The translations under genes were made by a program, and so were the position numbers. The notes below the pieces were generated by a model. That model had not been told where the DNA came from. It worked only from the letters and a program-made list of their open reading frames with translations, and searched no databases. Shown one piece after another: positions 49,059 to 61,400 of a DNA stretch of 64,000 nt; positions within the stretch are counted from its first letter, which is position 1, and the number at the start of each line of letters is the position of its first letter. Source of the DNA: Haematococcus lacustris. Its lineage: Eukaryota > Chlorophyta > Chlorophyceae > Chlamydomonadales > Haematococcaceae. The stretch is from the NCBI GenBank assembly GCA_030144725.1, contig JASKMD010000024.1, forward strand, positions 6,769,682 to 6,833,681. Reading direction: 5' to 3'.

Positions 49059-52000
49059 CTACTGCTCCTTCTTTGCCTCCAGCCGTGACAGAGGGACTTT
49101 CTTGCCTCCTTTCCCTGGCAAGTACTGCATATAGCCCTTCTCTGGTGGGATGGGTGCTGGGAAGATGCGGCGCAGGGCCTGCACAGGGAGGGCCAGCCCA
49201 CAGGGAGGCCACGGTGCTCTCATCACAGCAGCGGCACACGATGTAGTTGAGCTAGGCACATGCAGTGGATGTTGAACGGCCTGCATGCCAGTACTGTGTG
49301 TGGTGTACTGCATGGCTGACATGGCTGACGTAGCATACGTGCACATAGCTGGGGTATGCAATGACCAGCTGCCAACCAGAGGGGGCAGTCAAGCAAGAGT
49401 GTTCATGCTTGTCAGTGCCTCCTGAGATGCCAGCATATTTGGTGTGCAGGGTAGGTGGAGGTAGAGTAAACAATTGCTCGCGCCGCTTGTGTAGGCTGTG
49501 CGCACTCCCTCAGCTCACATTCTCCAGGCTGTAGTTGAAGAGGAACATGGCAGCGCCCAGGACAACCAGCCGCAGGCGGATGTGGTGCGGGATGACGACC
49601 ATGCCAAACATCTCTCCCAGCCCTGCAGCGGTCACAGCAGCACAACAACAGCAGCCCTCATGTAAAGCAGGCGAGTCATGTGCACATAGATATGGATTGG
49701 CAGGCCCTGCTGCCTTCCCAGACATACGTACACAAAGCCTTCCTCCCTTCCTGTCACCTCCATCCCTCCGCACAGCTGGCATCAGGAAGAGTAAGGGATG
49801 GTTACCTGGGATGATGTCAAACAGCAAGAGCAGCAGGAAGATGGTCATCCACTTCAGCACGTTGAACATGGTCTTGTTCTCCAAGATGGAGTTGTTGAAG
49901 GGGTGGCCCATGTAGTTGACCGTGAAGGTGGACAACTGTGGGGGCCAAGGCACCAAGGAGGGTGAGGGGTGAGGGGTGAGCCGGCCCTGACAGCACTGGA
50001 GTCTTGGAGGGCTGCACACCTGCAACCTGTAAACAAGGGCTACCACCCACCATCACGACACTGGCCAGGGCTGCACCACTGCCCTGCTGCTGCTGTGCAG
50101 GTGCCACTGGTCCTGGGTGCTTGAGGGGAGGGCTGGGGAAGCTCACCATGCTCCAGCCTTAGTGCTGGGTTGGGTTAGGTTAGGTTTGGGTGGCGGGGTG
50201 GGTGGTTGCCCACACCTGGATGAATGCCTCCACCATGTAGGTCACACTGTTCACGAGGTTGGGCTTGAAGGTGGCGTCAGCCTGCAGCCGGTCGCCCTCA
50301 GGCATCTCTGCCAGCGCCAGCTGGTACATGTACACCAGCAGGCCCAGGTGAACGCTGCAGGCACACACACCACCAGCAGCCACCGCAGCATGAGTACCAA
50401 CAAGGGCATGCCAAGGGTTAAGCTAAGCAGCGGCAGCAGCAGCAGGAATTGAAGCGGCAGCAACGTCGCTGACCCTGCATACATGTTGTGTCTTGAAAAC
50501 CCCGTGAATTAAAAAATGATCAGCAACCTGGTTTCCCAGTTTCCTAGTTTCCCAGTTTGAGGAAAGGAAGCCAGAGGGATAGCGAGGCACTCTCTTACAA
50601 TAGAGAGTGATGCAGATGTGCTTCCCCGTTCACCTGAACTGGCCCAGCAGGGAGATGAAGAAATAAGGCGTGAAGATGTTTGGGTGGGGTCGCACTGGCG
50701 ACAGCGTGTCCTGGGGCTTGGCCTGGCTGATGAAGAAGAAGAGGGCGGCGGTCAGCATGCCGCTGGTGGTGGCCTGCTCCCGCACCCCAGCACAGCACAA
50801 CACAACACAGCAGTTGTGTCTGGTGCATGCAGGGCAGCCTTCAGACCAGGCAGGCTGGACATGTGACAGGAAGTGCTGCAGAAGGGCAAAGTGGGAGATG
50901 TCATTGTTGAGACAGCTGGTGGGTGGGGTGCCGGTGGCAGTGCTTCAAAAGGACCTGGGCATGGCATGGCATCCCAGCCTCGAGCCTGTGCCTGTGCCCG
51001 TGGTTGTGCCTGTGGTTGTGCCTGTAATTTTGCCTGTGCCTGTTGTTGTCATTCAAACCTGGGAGTCCGACAGCTTGACGCCCTGCAGGTACATGACTGA
51101 CATGCCGTAGGCTGTGGAGAGGCATAGGAGGCCCAGGATCTTGAACATCTTCAGGGCAGAGCATCCGCAGAGCATGCAGCAGCCAGTGCCAGAGGTAACG
51201 ACAATTGTCATGGGAGCGCTCCTGCCTGCCTGCTCTTGTTTGCCCGCCCACCTACCCGTCACCCCGCCATCCTGCCTGGGTCAGGGGCATGAGTTATGCG
51301 CAACAGCCCCAGGGCAAGAGGCAGCAGCAGCAAACATGACGCCCACCCACAAGGGCACCCTTACTTGCACCATCAGGTGCAGCAGCAGGCATGAGGCTCA
51401 CATGCAGGGCCCATGCCATGTGCAGGCAGAGGGCAGCAGTGCGCACGAGGCTCAGCAGCGCAGGTTGTGGCAGTGTACGCCAGCACCACTGAGTTTCACC
51501 ACTGCTGGCATTGACTGCAGTAATGCTGGGCCCGACGCCCTGACCTGTACGGTAGTGACCAGGGTGGATCGGCCCTGCTTGATGATGTCGGTGCAGGGCA
51601 GCACACTGGATGCCTTGGCGGTGAAGGGGGAGGCCATGGAGGCGTCACCTGGGCCAAGCCAGGAGGGGAGCACCACAGGGGGTTAACAGGGGAGGGGGAG
51701 CACCAGCTGCAGGTCATGAAGACCAGTGGGCCTGTCAGGTGAGGGGGGGCAGTAGCACCAGGATGCTGGAGGCAGCAGCAGCTTCAGCAGCAGCAGCAGC
51801 AGCAGCAGCAGCGGCAGCAGGGCCCTTCGTCAAGCCTTTCCAATGGCTACAGCAGCGGAGAACAGCAATCACCACCCGCGCACACTAGCTTGGGAGGAAA
51901 GGGCTATCCCCTTCTTTACTCAGCTAGGGGGGACGTGGTGGACAGGGTTTGCTGAGTTTGCGGTGCAGGGCCAAGGCTGATGGCAGCAGCAGCAGGAGCA

Positions 52001-55000
52001 GCTGGGCCAAGGCTGATGGCAGCAGCAGCTTCAGCAGCAGCAGGAGCAGCTGGGCCAAGGCTGATGGCAGCAGCAGCTTCAGCAGAAGCAGCGGCAGCAG
52101 GAGCAGCTGGGCCAAGGCTGATGGCAGCAGCAGCTTCAGCAGCAGCAGCGGCAGCAGGAGCAGCTGGGCCAAGGCTGATGGCAGCAGCAGCTTCAGCAGC
52201 AGCAGCGGCAGCAGGAGCAGCTGGGCCAAGGCTGATGGCAGCAGCAGCTTCAGCAGAAGCAGCGGCAGCAGGAGCAGCTGGGCCAAGGCTGATGGCAGCA
52301 GCAGCTTCAGCAGCAGCAGCGGCAGCAGGAGCAGCTGGGCCAAGGCTGATGGCAGCAGCAGCTTCAGCAGCAGCAGCGGCAGCAGGAGCAGCTGGGCCAA
52401 GGCTGATGGCAGCAGCAGCTTCAGCAGAAGCAGCGGCAGCAGGAGCAGCTGGGCCAAGGCTGATGGCAGCAGCAGCTTCAGCAGCAGCAGCGGCAGCAGG
52501 AGCAGCTGGGCCAAGGCTGATGGCAGCAGCAGCTTCAGCAGAAGCAGCGGCAGCAGGAGCAGCTGGGCCAAGGCTGATGGCAGCAGCAGCTTCAGCAGCA
52601 GCAGCGGCAGCAGGAGCAGCTGGGCCAAGGCTGATGGCAGCAGCAGCTTCAGCAGAAGCAGCGGCAGCAGGAGCAGCTGGGCCAAGGCTGATGGCAGCAG
52701 CAGCTTCAGCAGCAGCAGCGGCAGCAGGAGCAGCTGGGCCAAGGCTGATGGCAGCAGCAGCTTCAGCAGAAGCAGCGGCAGCAGGAGCAGCTGGGCCGAG
52801 GCTGATGGCAGCAGCAGCTTCAGCAGCAGCAGCGGCAGCAGGAGCAGCTGGGCCAAGGCTGATGGCAGCAGCAGCTTCAGCAGAAGCAGCGGCAGCAGGA
52901 GCAGCTGGGCCAAGGCTGATGGCAGCAGCAGCTTCAGCAGCAGCAGCGGCAGCAGGAGCAGCTGGGCCAAGGCTGATGGCAGCAGCAGCTTCAGCAGAAG
53001 CAGCGGCAGCAGGAGCAGCTGGGCCAAGGCTGATGGCAGCAGCAGCTTCAGCAGCAGCAGCGGCAGCAGGAGCAGCTGGGCCAAGGCTGATGGCAGCAGC
53101 AGCTTCAGCAGAAGCAGCGGCAGCAGGAGCAGCTGGGCCAAGGCTGATGGCAGCAGCAGCTTCAGCAGCAGCAGCGGCAGCAGGAGCAGCTGGGCCAAGG
53201 CTGATGGCAGCAGCAGCTTCAGCAGAAGCAGCGGCAGCAGGAGCAGCTGGGCCGAGGCTGATGGCAGCAGCAGCTTCAGCAGCAGCAGCGGCAGCAGGAG
53301 CAGCTGGGCCAAGGCTGATGGCAGCAGCAGCTTCAGCAGAAGCAGCGGCAGCAGGAGCAGCTGGGCCAAGGCTGATGGCAGCAGCAGCTTCAGCAGCAGC
53401 AGCGGCAGCAGGAGCAGCTGGGCCAAGGCTGATGGCAGCAGCAGCTTCAGCAGAAGCAGCGGCAGCAGGAGCAGCAGGGCCAAGGCTGATGGCACACACA
53501 CGCCGCGGCAGTGTGCTGGCTGGGGCTGCTGGTCACCTGGCTTCAGCATGGGCACCTCCCCAGCTGTGTCGACCTCCATCTGGTCCATCCACTTGGCCAT
53601 GTTCTCCATGGCAGGGGTGACAGGCCGCCCAGCAGCGCGCATACGGTCCAGCATCTCCTGGCCTTGTGTTTTCCTGCACACCACGCAACCACCACCCTGG
53701 CCCACCTTCGGACCTGATGAGCCCGCACACACCACAGTGTGCTGCTGCTGCTGCTCCTGCTTGGGGCTGCTGCTGCTGCTCGGGGCTGCTGCTGCTGCTG
53801 CTGCTCCTGCTGCTTGGGGCTGCTGATGCTGCTGCTCCTGCTGCTAAGCTGCTTCTGGCTGCTGCTGTTGTAGCTGCTGTGTCAGACACAGTCCCTGCCA
53901 TGGCAGTGCTACTGCGGCTGTGGTGCTGCTGCTACTACCACTAAGTGCCATCCTGCATGGACCAGTGGCAGCAGTGGAACAAGAACATCTGGGAGTGGCA
54001 GCACACCCAGGGGACCCAGCTACTGCCCCAGCTGCAGCCATACCACACTCCTGGCAAAGCACTAGCAGGAGCAGCGCCTGCAGGGTGGGCTGCAGCTACA
54101 CCAGAAGCGCTGACTGACCAAGCTGGGGAATTATGCACTTCCCTGCCCCTCAGCCCCTAAGGCCCCTGCTGACCCTGACCCTCGCTGGCCCGTGCAGGGT
54201 AGCCTGCTCCAGGGTAATTTCAAGCACCCACTTTTTGGGTTTGCCGTCAGGCCCCAGGGCAGGTGGTGCGGGAGGCCCTGCCACAACCATTGCGCCCGCC
54301 TTGGCCTTGCGCTTGCTGCTGTTCTCTGCCTCCAGCTCCAGCTTCTTGGCAGCCTCGGCTTTCTTAGCCTTCAATGCCTTGATCTGCGCAGGAGCACGAC
54401 AAATGACTCACAGACAAGGCACAGTGCTGTATGAAGCACACTGCTACACCGAGAGGGGGACCCACCGCTGAGTCAGTGGCGGATAGGAGCGCCACGCCCA
54501 CATGCGCTGCCTTGAGGCCGCCCACGTCGTTGGTGCCGTCACCGCACATGAGGGTGGTGCGGCCATGCGCCTTCAAGGTCACCAGCACCAGCTCCTTCTG
54601 CTCTGGGCTGACACGTGCAAACACCTGCACCACCACCACCACCACCATCATCACAACCACAAGCCCCACCCCACCACCCATCAACAGTAGCAATCACAAC
54701 ATTGCCAGTGGCTCCACTGGGCATACAAGACACTGCAAGCACCTGCACAGACGTCACCACCACAAACACCATCATCACCAAAACTACCCTTGCCGCAGCC
54801 ATCACAATCTGCAATGAGACATCTCTGTTGAGGTGTGGACAAGGCTGATGACCACAGCTTGTTGCTGGACCAGGCCTAGCTGTTGTTGCTAGATTCATAC
54901 ACACAAAAACATATTAGCTGGTATATCTGCTTGGCATCGACTCTCTTGATAACTTACATGGCGGACCCTGGCTTAGTTGTGCAGTCGAGCTGGTGCTGGT

Positions 55001-58000
55001 GAGGTGTGAGGGGTTTGTAACAAGGGTGATGGGGGAGGGACGCTCTGGCGCAGGGTGCTCAGTATGCTGGGTAGCTTGCCTGGCACAGGGGGATGAGCTG
55101 GGCGCTGAGCCCAATGCTCTCTGCATACGCCAGAGCATCGCCTGATACCGCCAGATCATAGGCTGCTGCAGTGTCCAGCAAGGTGGTGAAGTCCCTGGAA
55201 AAGGGGATCTGTGGCAGGACAGGGTGACAAGGCAGCTAAGCCTACTTGAAGCCAGGCTAAACCAGGTCAGGTCAGGTCAGGTCAGGTCGGTCAGGTCAGG
55301 TCAGGTCAGGTCAGGTCAGGTCAGGTCAGGTCAGGTCAGGTCAGGTCAGGTCAGGTCAGGTCAGGTCAGGTCAGGTCAGGTCAGGTCAGGTCAGGTCAGG
55401 TCAGGTCAGGTCAGGTCAGGTCAGGTCAGGTCAGGTCAGGTCAGGTCAGGTCAGGTCAGGTCAGGTCAGGTCAGGTCAGGTCAGGTCAGGTCAGGTCAGG
55501 TCAGGAGGGTAGTGTACAGGTGTGCTGAGTGAGCCTTGGCAACAGGACTCACCATGGTCTTCTCATCGGGGCTGACCCAGGCAAAGTCAGCATCAGTGTC
55601 TTGCACCTGCACCTGTAGGCACAAGGGAGCAGACAAGCAGCTGTAAGGCAGGAGGCCCATCTTCTCCTTGTTCTTGCCCAGCCTCATGCCCTCCCCTCGC
55701 TCAAGCACCTGGCCTGCCTTCTTGCCTGTTTTGCTGCTTACTCATTACTCCTTACTTCACCTGTCCCATGCCCTCCTGCAGCCATGCCCACCTGCTGACC
55801 CACCCACCCACCCTCCACAGGATGACATGGGCAGCTTTTCCAAGTGCCCGCCACCCAACATCTTTGAGCCAGCCTGCCTACTTCAGCCCTGCGCCGCGCT
55901 CCCCGCACCTTGCCCTTGCTGGGACCGTGCACTGCCTGGCCCTTCTCCTCAGCTCGATGCCCCAACACCAGCACGTCCCTGGTCACGATGTGCACCTGAT
56001 GTGCCGAGTGACAGGGCCAGCAGCAGCAGCAGGAGCAGCAGCAGGAGCTGGAGCAGCAGCAGGAGCTGGAGCAGCAGCAGGAGCTGGAGGACCAGCAGGA
56101 GCTACAGCAGAGACCACCGCCACACAGGCAGGGCCAGTAGGGACAGCTGAGAGGAAAGCTGCAAGGGCAGCGGCAGTGGCTGAGGCTGAGACTGAGGCTG
56201 AGGCTGGTGAGCTTGAGGTGGGGCTGGTGAAGGAGGCAGGGGTGCGCACCTTGGATGCCGCAAAGCAGGCCGTCAGGGGGGCGTCCCCAGTGATCATGAC
56301 CAGCTGGTGGCTGCTGGCCCGCAGCTGGGCTAGAGCCGGCTCTGACTCAGGCTTCAGGGGGCACTGCCAGGGGCGGGGGCCACAACAGGGGTGATAGGGG
56401 GCCACAACAGATGAATAGAGGAAGGGGGTATTGCTGGTGGGTACATGGATGCCCTGATGTGATCAGCAATGATCAGCATCATGAGGAAGGAACAAGGGGT
56501 CTTCTTGGTGGGTGCGCGATCTGGTGTGTGTGAATGCCCTGATGTGAATCAGCACTGTAGAGGGTCGTGCGAGGCTCCTTGTTGTGGTGTGTTGCATAAA
56601 ACAGGGAAACTGGTAGGAAGCTGCTTGGCATAGGTTCGTCCTAATGTAGACTACCAAGAAAACAAAGTACCTGAGACCACCACTGAGAGCGGGCAGGCAG
56701 CTGCTAGTGAGTGCTGGGCCAAGTCCTATGGGGCGCACCCCAGGGAAGTTGATGGCGAGGTCGAGGTGTAGGGGCACTCACGCTGAAAATGGCGAAGCCA
56801 GCCCAGCTGAGTCCCTGCTCCATCGCCTCTCGTGGGGTACTACGCAGGGCCGCCAGGTCAAGATCCTGCAGTAGGGGCCAGGCAGCCCAGGGCTGATAGG
56901 TGGGCGCAAGGGTGCCCTACCTCCTGTGGTGCTAGGTTTCTCCCTGCGTTGCCCTTGCAACAAAGTCGACTAGCATCCATGAACTGCTCACACCACACAA
57001 GCTGACGCTGTTGCAAGGGCAATGTAGGGGGATTCTCAAGGGCACAACCCAGGGGAGCAGCTAGCAGACTTTGTTGCATTGCCCTTGAAACAGAGTCGTC
57101 TAGATGCTCCCCTGCTGATCCTACTACTGCCTACCCCTCCAGGGTTAACAACATGTTACCCTGCTGCTTCGTGGCTCCCCTTGCGTACTTGAGACAACCT
57201 GCACAGTCCTCACCGCCATGTCTGCTGCCCGTTCCCTTGTCGACCTCCCTGCCTGGCTTACCCCCCTGGCTTATCCCCCTTCATCCTCCCCTTCCCCTTC
57301 GTCTTCACAAGCGTGGCCTTGCTGCCCCTTTGTGGCTCCCTGCCTTGAACCTTGCAGCAGCACCCCTGCCTATGTCCCCAGACGACCAGCGGCAGCAGCC
57401 GGGCCCACCTGAGCCCGGCCCAGGTTGCGCACAGCCAGGGCGATGACACGCGCCCCCTGCGCTGCGTAGCGCTTGTACAGCGCGTCGTAGTTGTCCGGGT
57501 AGTCCCCTGCAGGCAGGGAGGTCGACACACGGAGGAACGGCCAGCAGACATGGTGGTGGTGAGGACTGTGCAGGCTGTCTCAGGCACTACAGGCAGCACG
57601 CAGCGCCACAAGGCCCTAAGCTGGTCAGCCTCATTGAGGTCCTCTGCCAGCACTGTAGCGCCCAGGTGCCAGCAAATGACAGACATCTGTGGAAGCCACA
57701 GGAAAAGGAAGTGGTTGAGGTGATGGATGAGGTAGGGGGGTCCTACCACCTGCCATGACACCTGACACTGTGGTTGCAGCCACGCGCATCATGGCATGCG
57801 CAACGAGGAGGATATGGCGCCACAAATGCCTTGCCGACTGGCAAAGGGTCCAACCATGTGGCAGCAGCATTTGCCGCACCCCAATCAGTAGAGTGACAAA
57901 TGAGGGTGAGAGGTGTGGGTGAAGGGAAAAGGGGCAGAGTGGTAGATGGGTCAGGAGGTGGAGGTCACAAGGGTAGAAGGAGAGGGTGGTGAGGGAGGAG

Positions 58001-58424
58001 GAAAGAGAAGCAAACCTTGTGACAGCCACATGGGAGTGGTTAGTACCTCGGGTTTTGGTGCAAGAGGGATACGGAGGCCAAGCCTTACCCAGGAACTGCT
58101 TGACCACCTCTGGCGCGCCCTTCATGACCAGCTGGTAGCTGGGTTGCGTGCCGCTGGCCTCCTCCACCTTTACCACCGCGCTCATGCGCTTCAGGTTCGA
58201 GTTGAAGTGGTGGCGCTGGGTGATGGTGGCGGTGGTGCTGCGGTCGGGGCTGCGGGCCACATCGGCCAGATAGGACCATTGCACAGCCTGGCAGGAGCAG
58301 GCAGGGGCCATTGGGATAGGCAATATCACATGTGTTGGTTGCAGCAGCAGCGGCAGCAGCAGCAGCAGCAGCGGCAGCAGCAGCAGCAGCAGCAGCGGCA
58401 GCGGCAGCAGCAGCAGCAGCAGCA

Positions 58425-58488
<64 letters not shown>

Positions 58489-61400
58489 CAGGGACAAGCA
58501 GGGACAAGCAGGGACAAGCAGTGCAGGGGTGAGCCAGTGCCAAGGCCAGTGCTGTCCCCCTCCTGCCTGCTCCCCACCCCACCTCCAGGGACGCCTTCTC
58601 CAGGGGGTCCCCAATGATGTCTGAATCAGCGCCGGCCACATGCACCAGGGAGTGGCAGGCTGCCATCACCAGGTGCGCAGCAGGGCGCTGCGCCTCGCTG
58701 CCCACCACCACCTCCTCCAGCAGCAGGTGGTCACTGGTCAGGGTGCCGGTCTTGTCGAAGCAGCACACCTCCACCTGGTGGCCAGCATGAGGGGTGGAGG
58801 CAATGGGGGGTGGAGGCACTCAGCCAGTGTGACCGACGCCAGCTTGCCTGCTTGGTTGCATGGTGCAGTGTGGCTGGGCCCACTGAGGTTTGCAGCAGTC
58901 GTGAAGCCAGGCGTGGGGTGGAGCAGCATGCTCCTTGGCACAGCTGGCTGCTGGCCCCAGCAAGCTGCCACCAGCTGGATCACCCCTAGCTACCCAAAAG
59001 CCAGCTGCTGTCAATTTCCCCACTTGCCCCAATTGTCCTAATTGTCCCAACAAGCAAGATGCCTCTGGCTCATGCCCAGACAGAGCCTCTTCCAGGACCC
59101 TTTGTGCCCAGCCCCTGGGCGCGGTCACCCCTGCCTGCAGGCCTTGGCAATGCTGGCTACCTGGGCTGCTGCCGGTCCCTGCACCCACCTTCCCTGCGAA
59201 AGGGATCCTGAAGGGCTCGGTGCAGAACACGTGCTTCTTGGCCAGCGCCACCAGGGAAGCATTGACAGCCATGGACAGCTCCATGGGCAGCTCAGGCGGG
59301 ATGACGCTGGTGATGATCATGATGCAGTTCAACACCAGCTTGAAGCGGTCCCGGTCTGGGTCCTGGGATCAACAGGCAGGGTCGGATCAACAGGCAGCAG
59401 CCTGGGCCCAGTCTCACCCACTGCATGCCACCTGGCCTTGGCCCTGCCCTGTCTGACAGTCAGCCCTCACCTGACAGGCCTACACTGGCCAGGAATTGCC
59501 TGCCCCAGTCACTAACTGCCTCACTGAGCCTCCCTGCTCCCTCCTTGCCTTGCTGTACTCTACTTTCTCTACTTCAGCCTCTGCCTTTCTCTACTTTCCT
59601 GCCTTTCTCTACTTTCTCTACTTCAGCCTCTGCCTTTCTCTACTTCAGCCTCTGCCTTTCTCTACTTCAGCCCCAGCCCCAGCCCCAGCAAAGGGGCAGG
59701 GGCGGGTGAGCAGGCAGTGCAAGCCTTGCTACCAGGAGCACTGCAGGAGGTAAGGGTAGGAGCAAGGCGGGCAACCCCACGGTGAAGGGCCTGAAATACA
59801 AGCACTGCAACTAGAAGCACTGTCAGTGGCATGTGCAGGAGGAAGGGGTAGATGCAGGGTCCTCCTGGGGACGATGTGCATGTTAGCTGCTTGATCGAGA
59901 CCATGCCAGGAGTGGGAGGCCACGATGGGCAAAACCACAGTCAATGGTCTGAAGTACATTGAGGTGGGGTCAGCCAGTCCATGCCAGTGCTGCTCTTGCG
60001 CACAAGGGGTGCACTGCGACATGGGAATGCAAGCATGCAGGTGCCTGGGGACCCTGGAGACGGCTCACCAGCATGCCGTTAGAGAACACGTGCCAGGATG
60101 CTGCCAGGGCGAAGATGAGCAGGAATAGGATGAACAGGCCCGCCTCCCAGCTGTTTGCAGTGATGCGCTCAGAGGAGAACATGATGGTGCGCATCAGCCG
60201 CCCCTGGGCTGTCTCAAACCCGGTGCGCAGCGCCAAGGCTAGACACCCGCCATCAGGTGTCCTGGGAGAACCACACACATGAGCAGCAGCAGCAGCAGTG
60301 GCAGTAGTGGCAGCAGTGGCAGCGGCAGCAGCAGCGTGAATGGCAGCAGCAACGGCAGCAGCAGTGGAAGCAGCGGTGGCAGACCCAGGTGGAAGGCACA
60401 ACAGCAGCAGTGCAGGCACATGCAGATGGCCAGTGAGTTCAGCCTCCTATGAGTTGGTTGAGGGACAATGACCCAGATGAGAGCAGCAGTGGCAAGATCA
60501 TCCACACCTCAGCAATTTAAACACGGCTTTCCGTTGACCTGAGGCCGCGCCCACATGCTGGTGTCTTAGCACATGACTCCACGCTTGATGCTCACAATGG
60601 GTGCAATGGGTGTGACCTGGGCGAATGGCTTGGGTGCCAGAAGCAGCCCCTGGGCCCACCTGATGCGTGCTGCCTTGTCAGGGGTGTGCTGGAGGATCTT
60701 GGTGCCACCGAACAGCACGTGGTTGCGGTCCTGCTTGATGTGCAGGCGCTGCCGCTGGTCCAACTCAGCGATGGGCACCTTCCACTGTGGGGTAGACTCA
60801 CCTGTGGGGCGCACCCAGACCCCACACCCCCTGCCCGCTGGCCCGCATGCGGCAACCATGATGTGTCCCTCCAACCGCCATGTAACACCAACACATCTTT
60901 TCGCAGCGTCAGCTACCTGGCAGCTGCTCCCCACCCTGCTCACTTTCACAGCTGCTCACTTGGCATATGCGATTCTGAACTTAAGGTCCTACAACTGACA
61001 ACTGCCAAAAAAGCTGCCACTTTCACTGCCACACCTGATCTCCCCAACACATCAACTGGAAGTCTAGCCTATACGCCACTAAGCACCGCACCGTGTGACA
61101 CCCCATGGCTGGCACCCCAGGCTAGCAGCCCTACGCCGCTCAGGAGACCCGAGCCCTTATCCAGGAGCTATAAACTGGCACAGCAGTGCCAGCTGCATAG
61201 GTAGCTCTGTCAGCCACACATTTTAGGCCGGCATTGAGACATGCAAGTCCTTGCAAACCAGCTAAGCACACCAGCATGACTGGTGCTGACCCATGAACCT
61301 GCACAGCTCCACCCCTGGCGCCACATCCCTTCTTGTTCATCCTTGCGTCCTCCACTCCTGCCCGAGCCTGACATTGGGCCACATCGCCCTCCCCCTGCTG

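Noticed and set aside
51900..53830. Four very long open frames (over 500 codons) on both strands
   Set aside because: They follow from a 57-bp stop-free repeat; P5A exons join in phase across it, so it is intronic.
58085..58640. Polyalanine/polyleucine frames around the GCA/GCG repeat
   Set aside because: They join real P5A exon sequence to an intronic triplet repeat; the splice sites at 58583 and 58287 remove it in phase.
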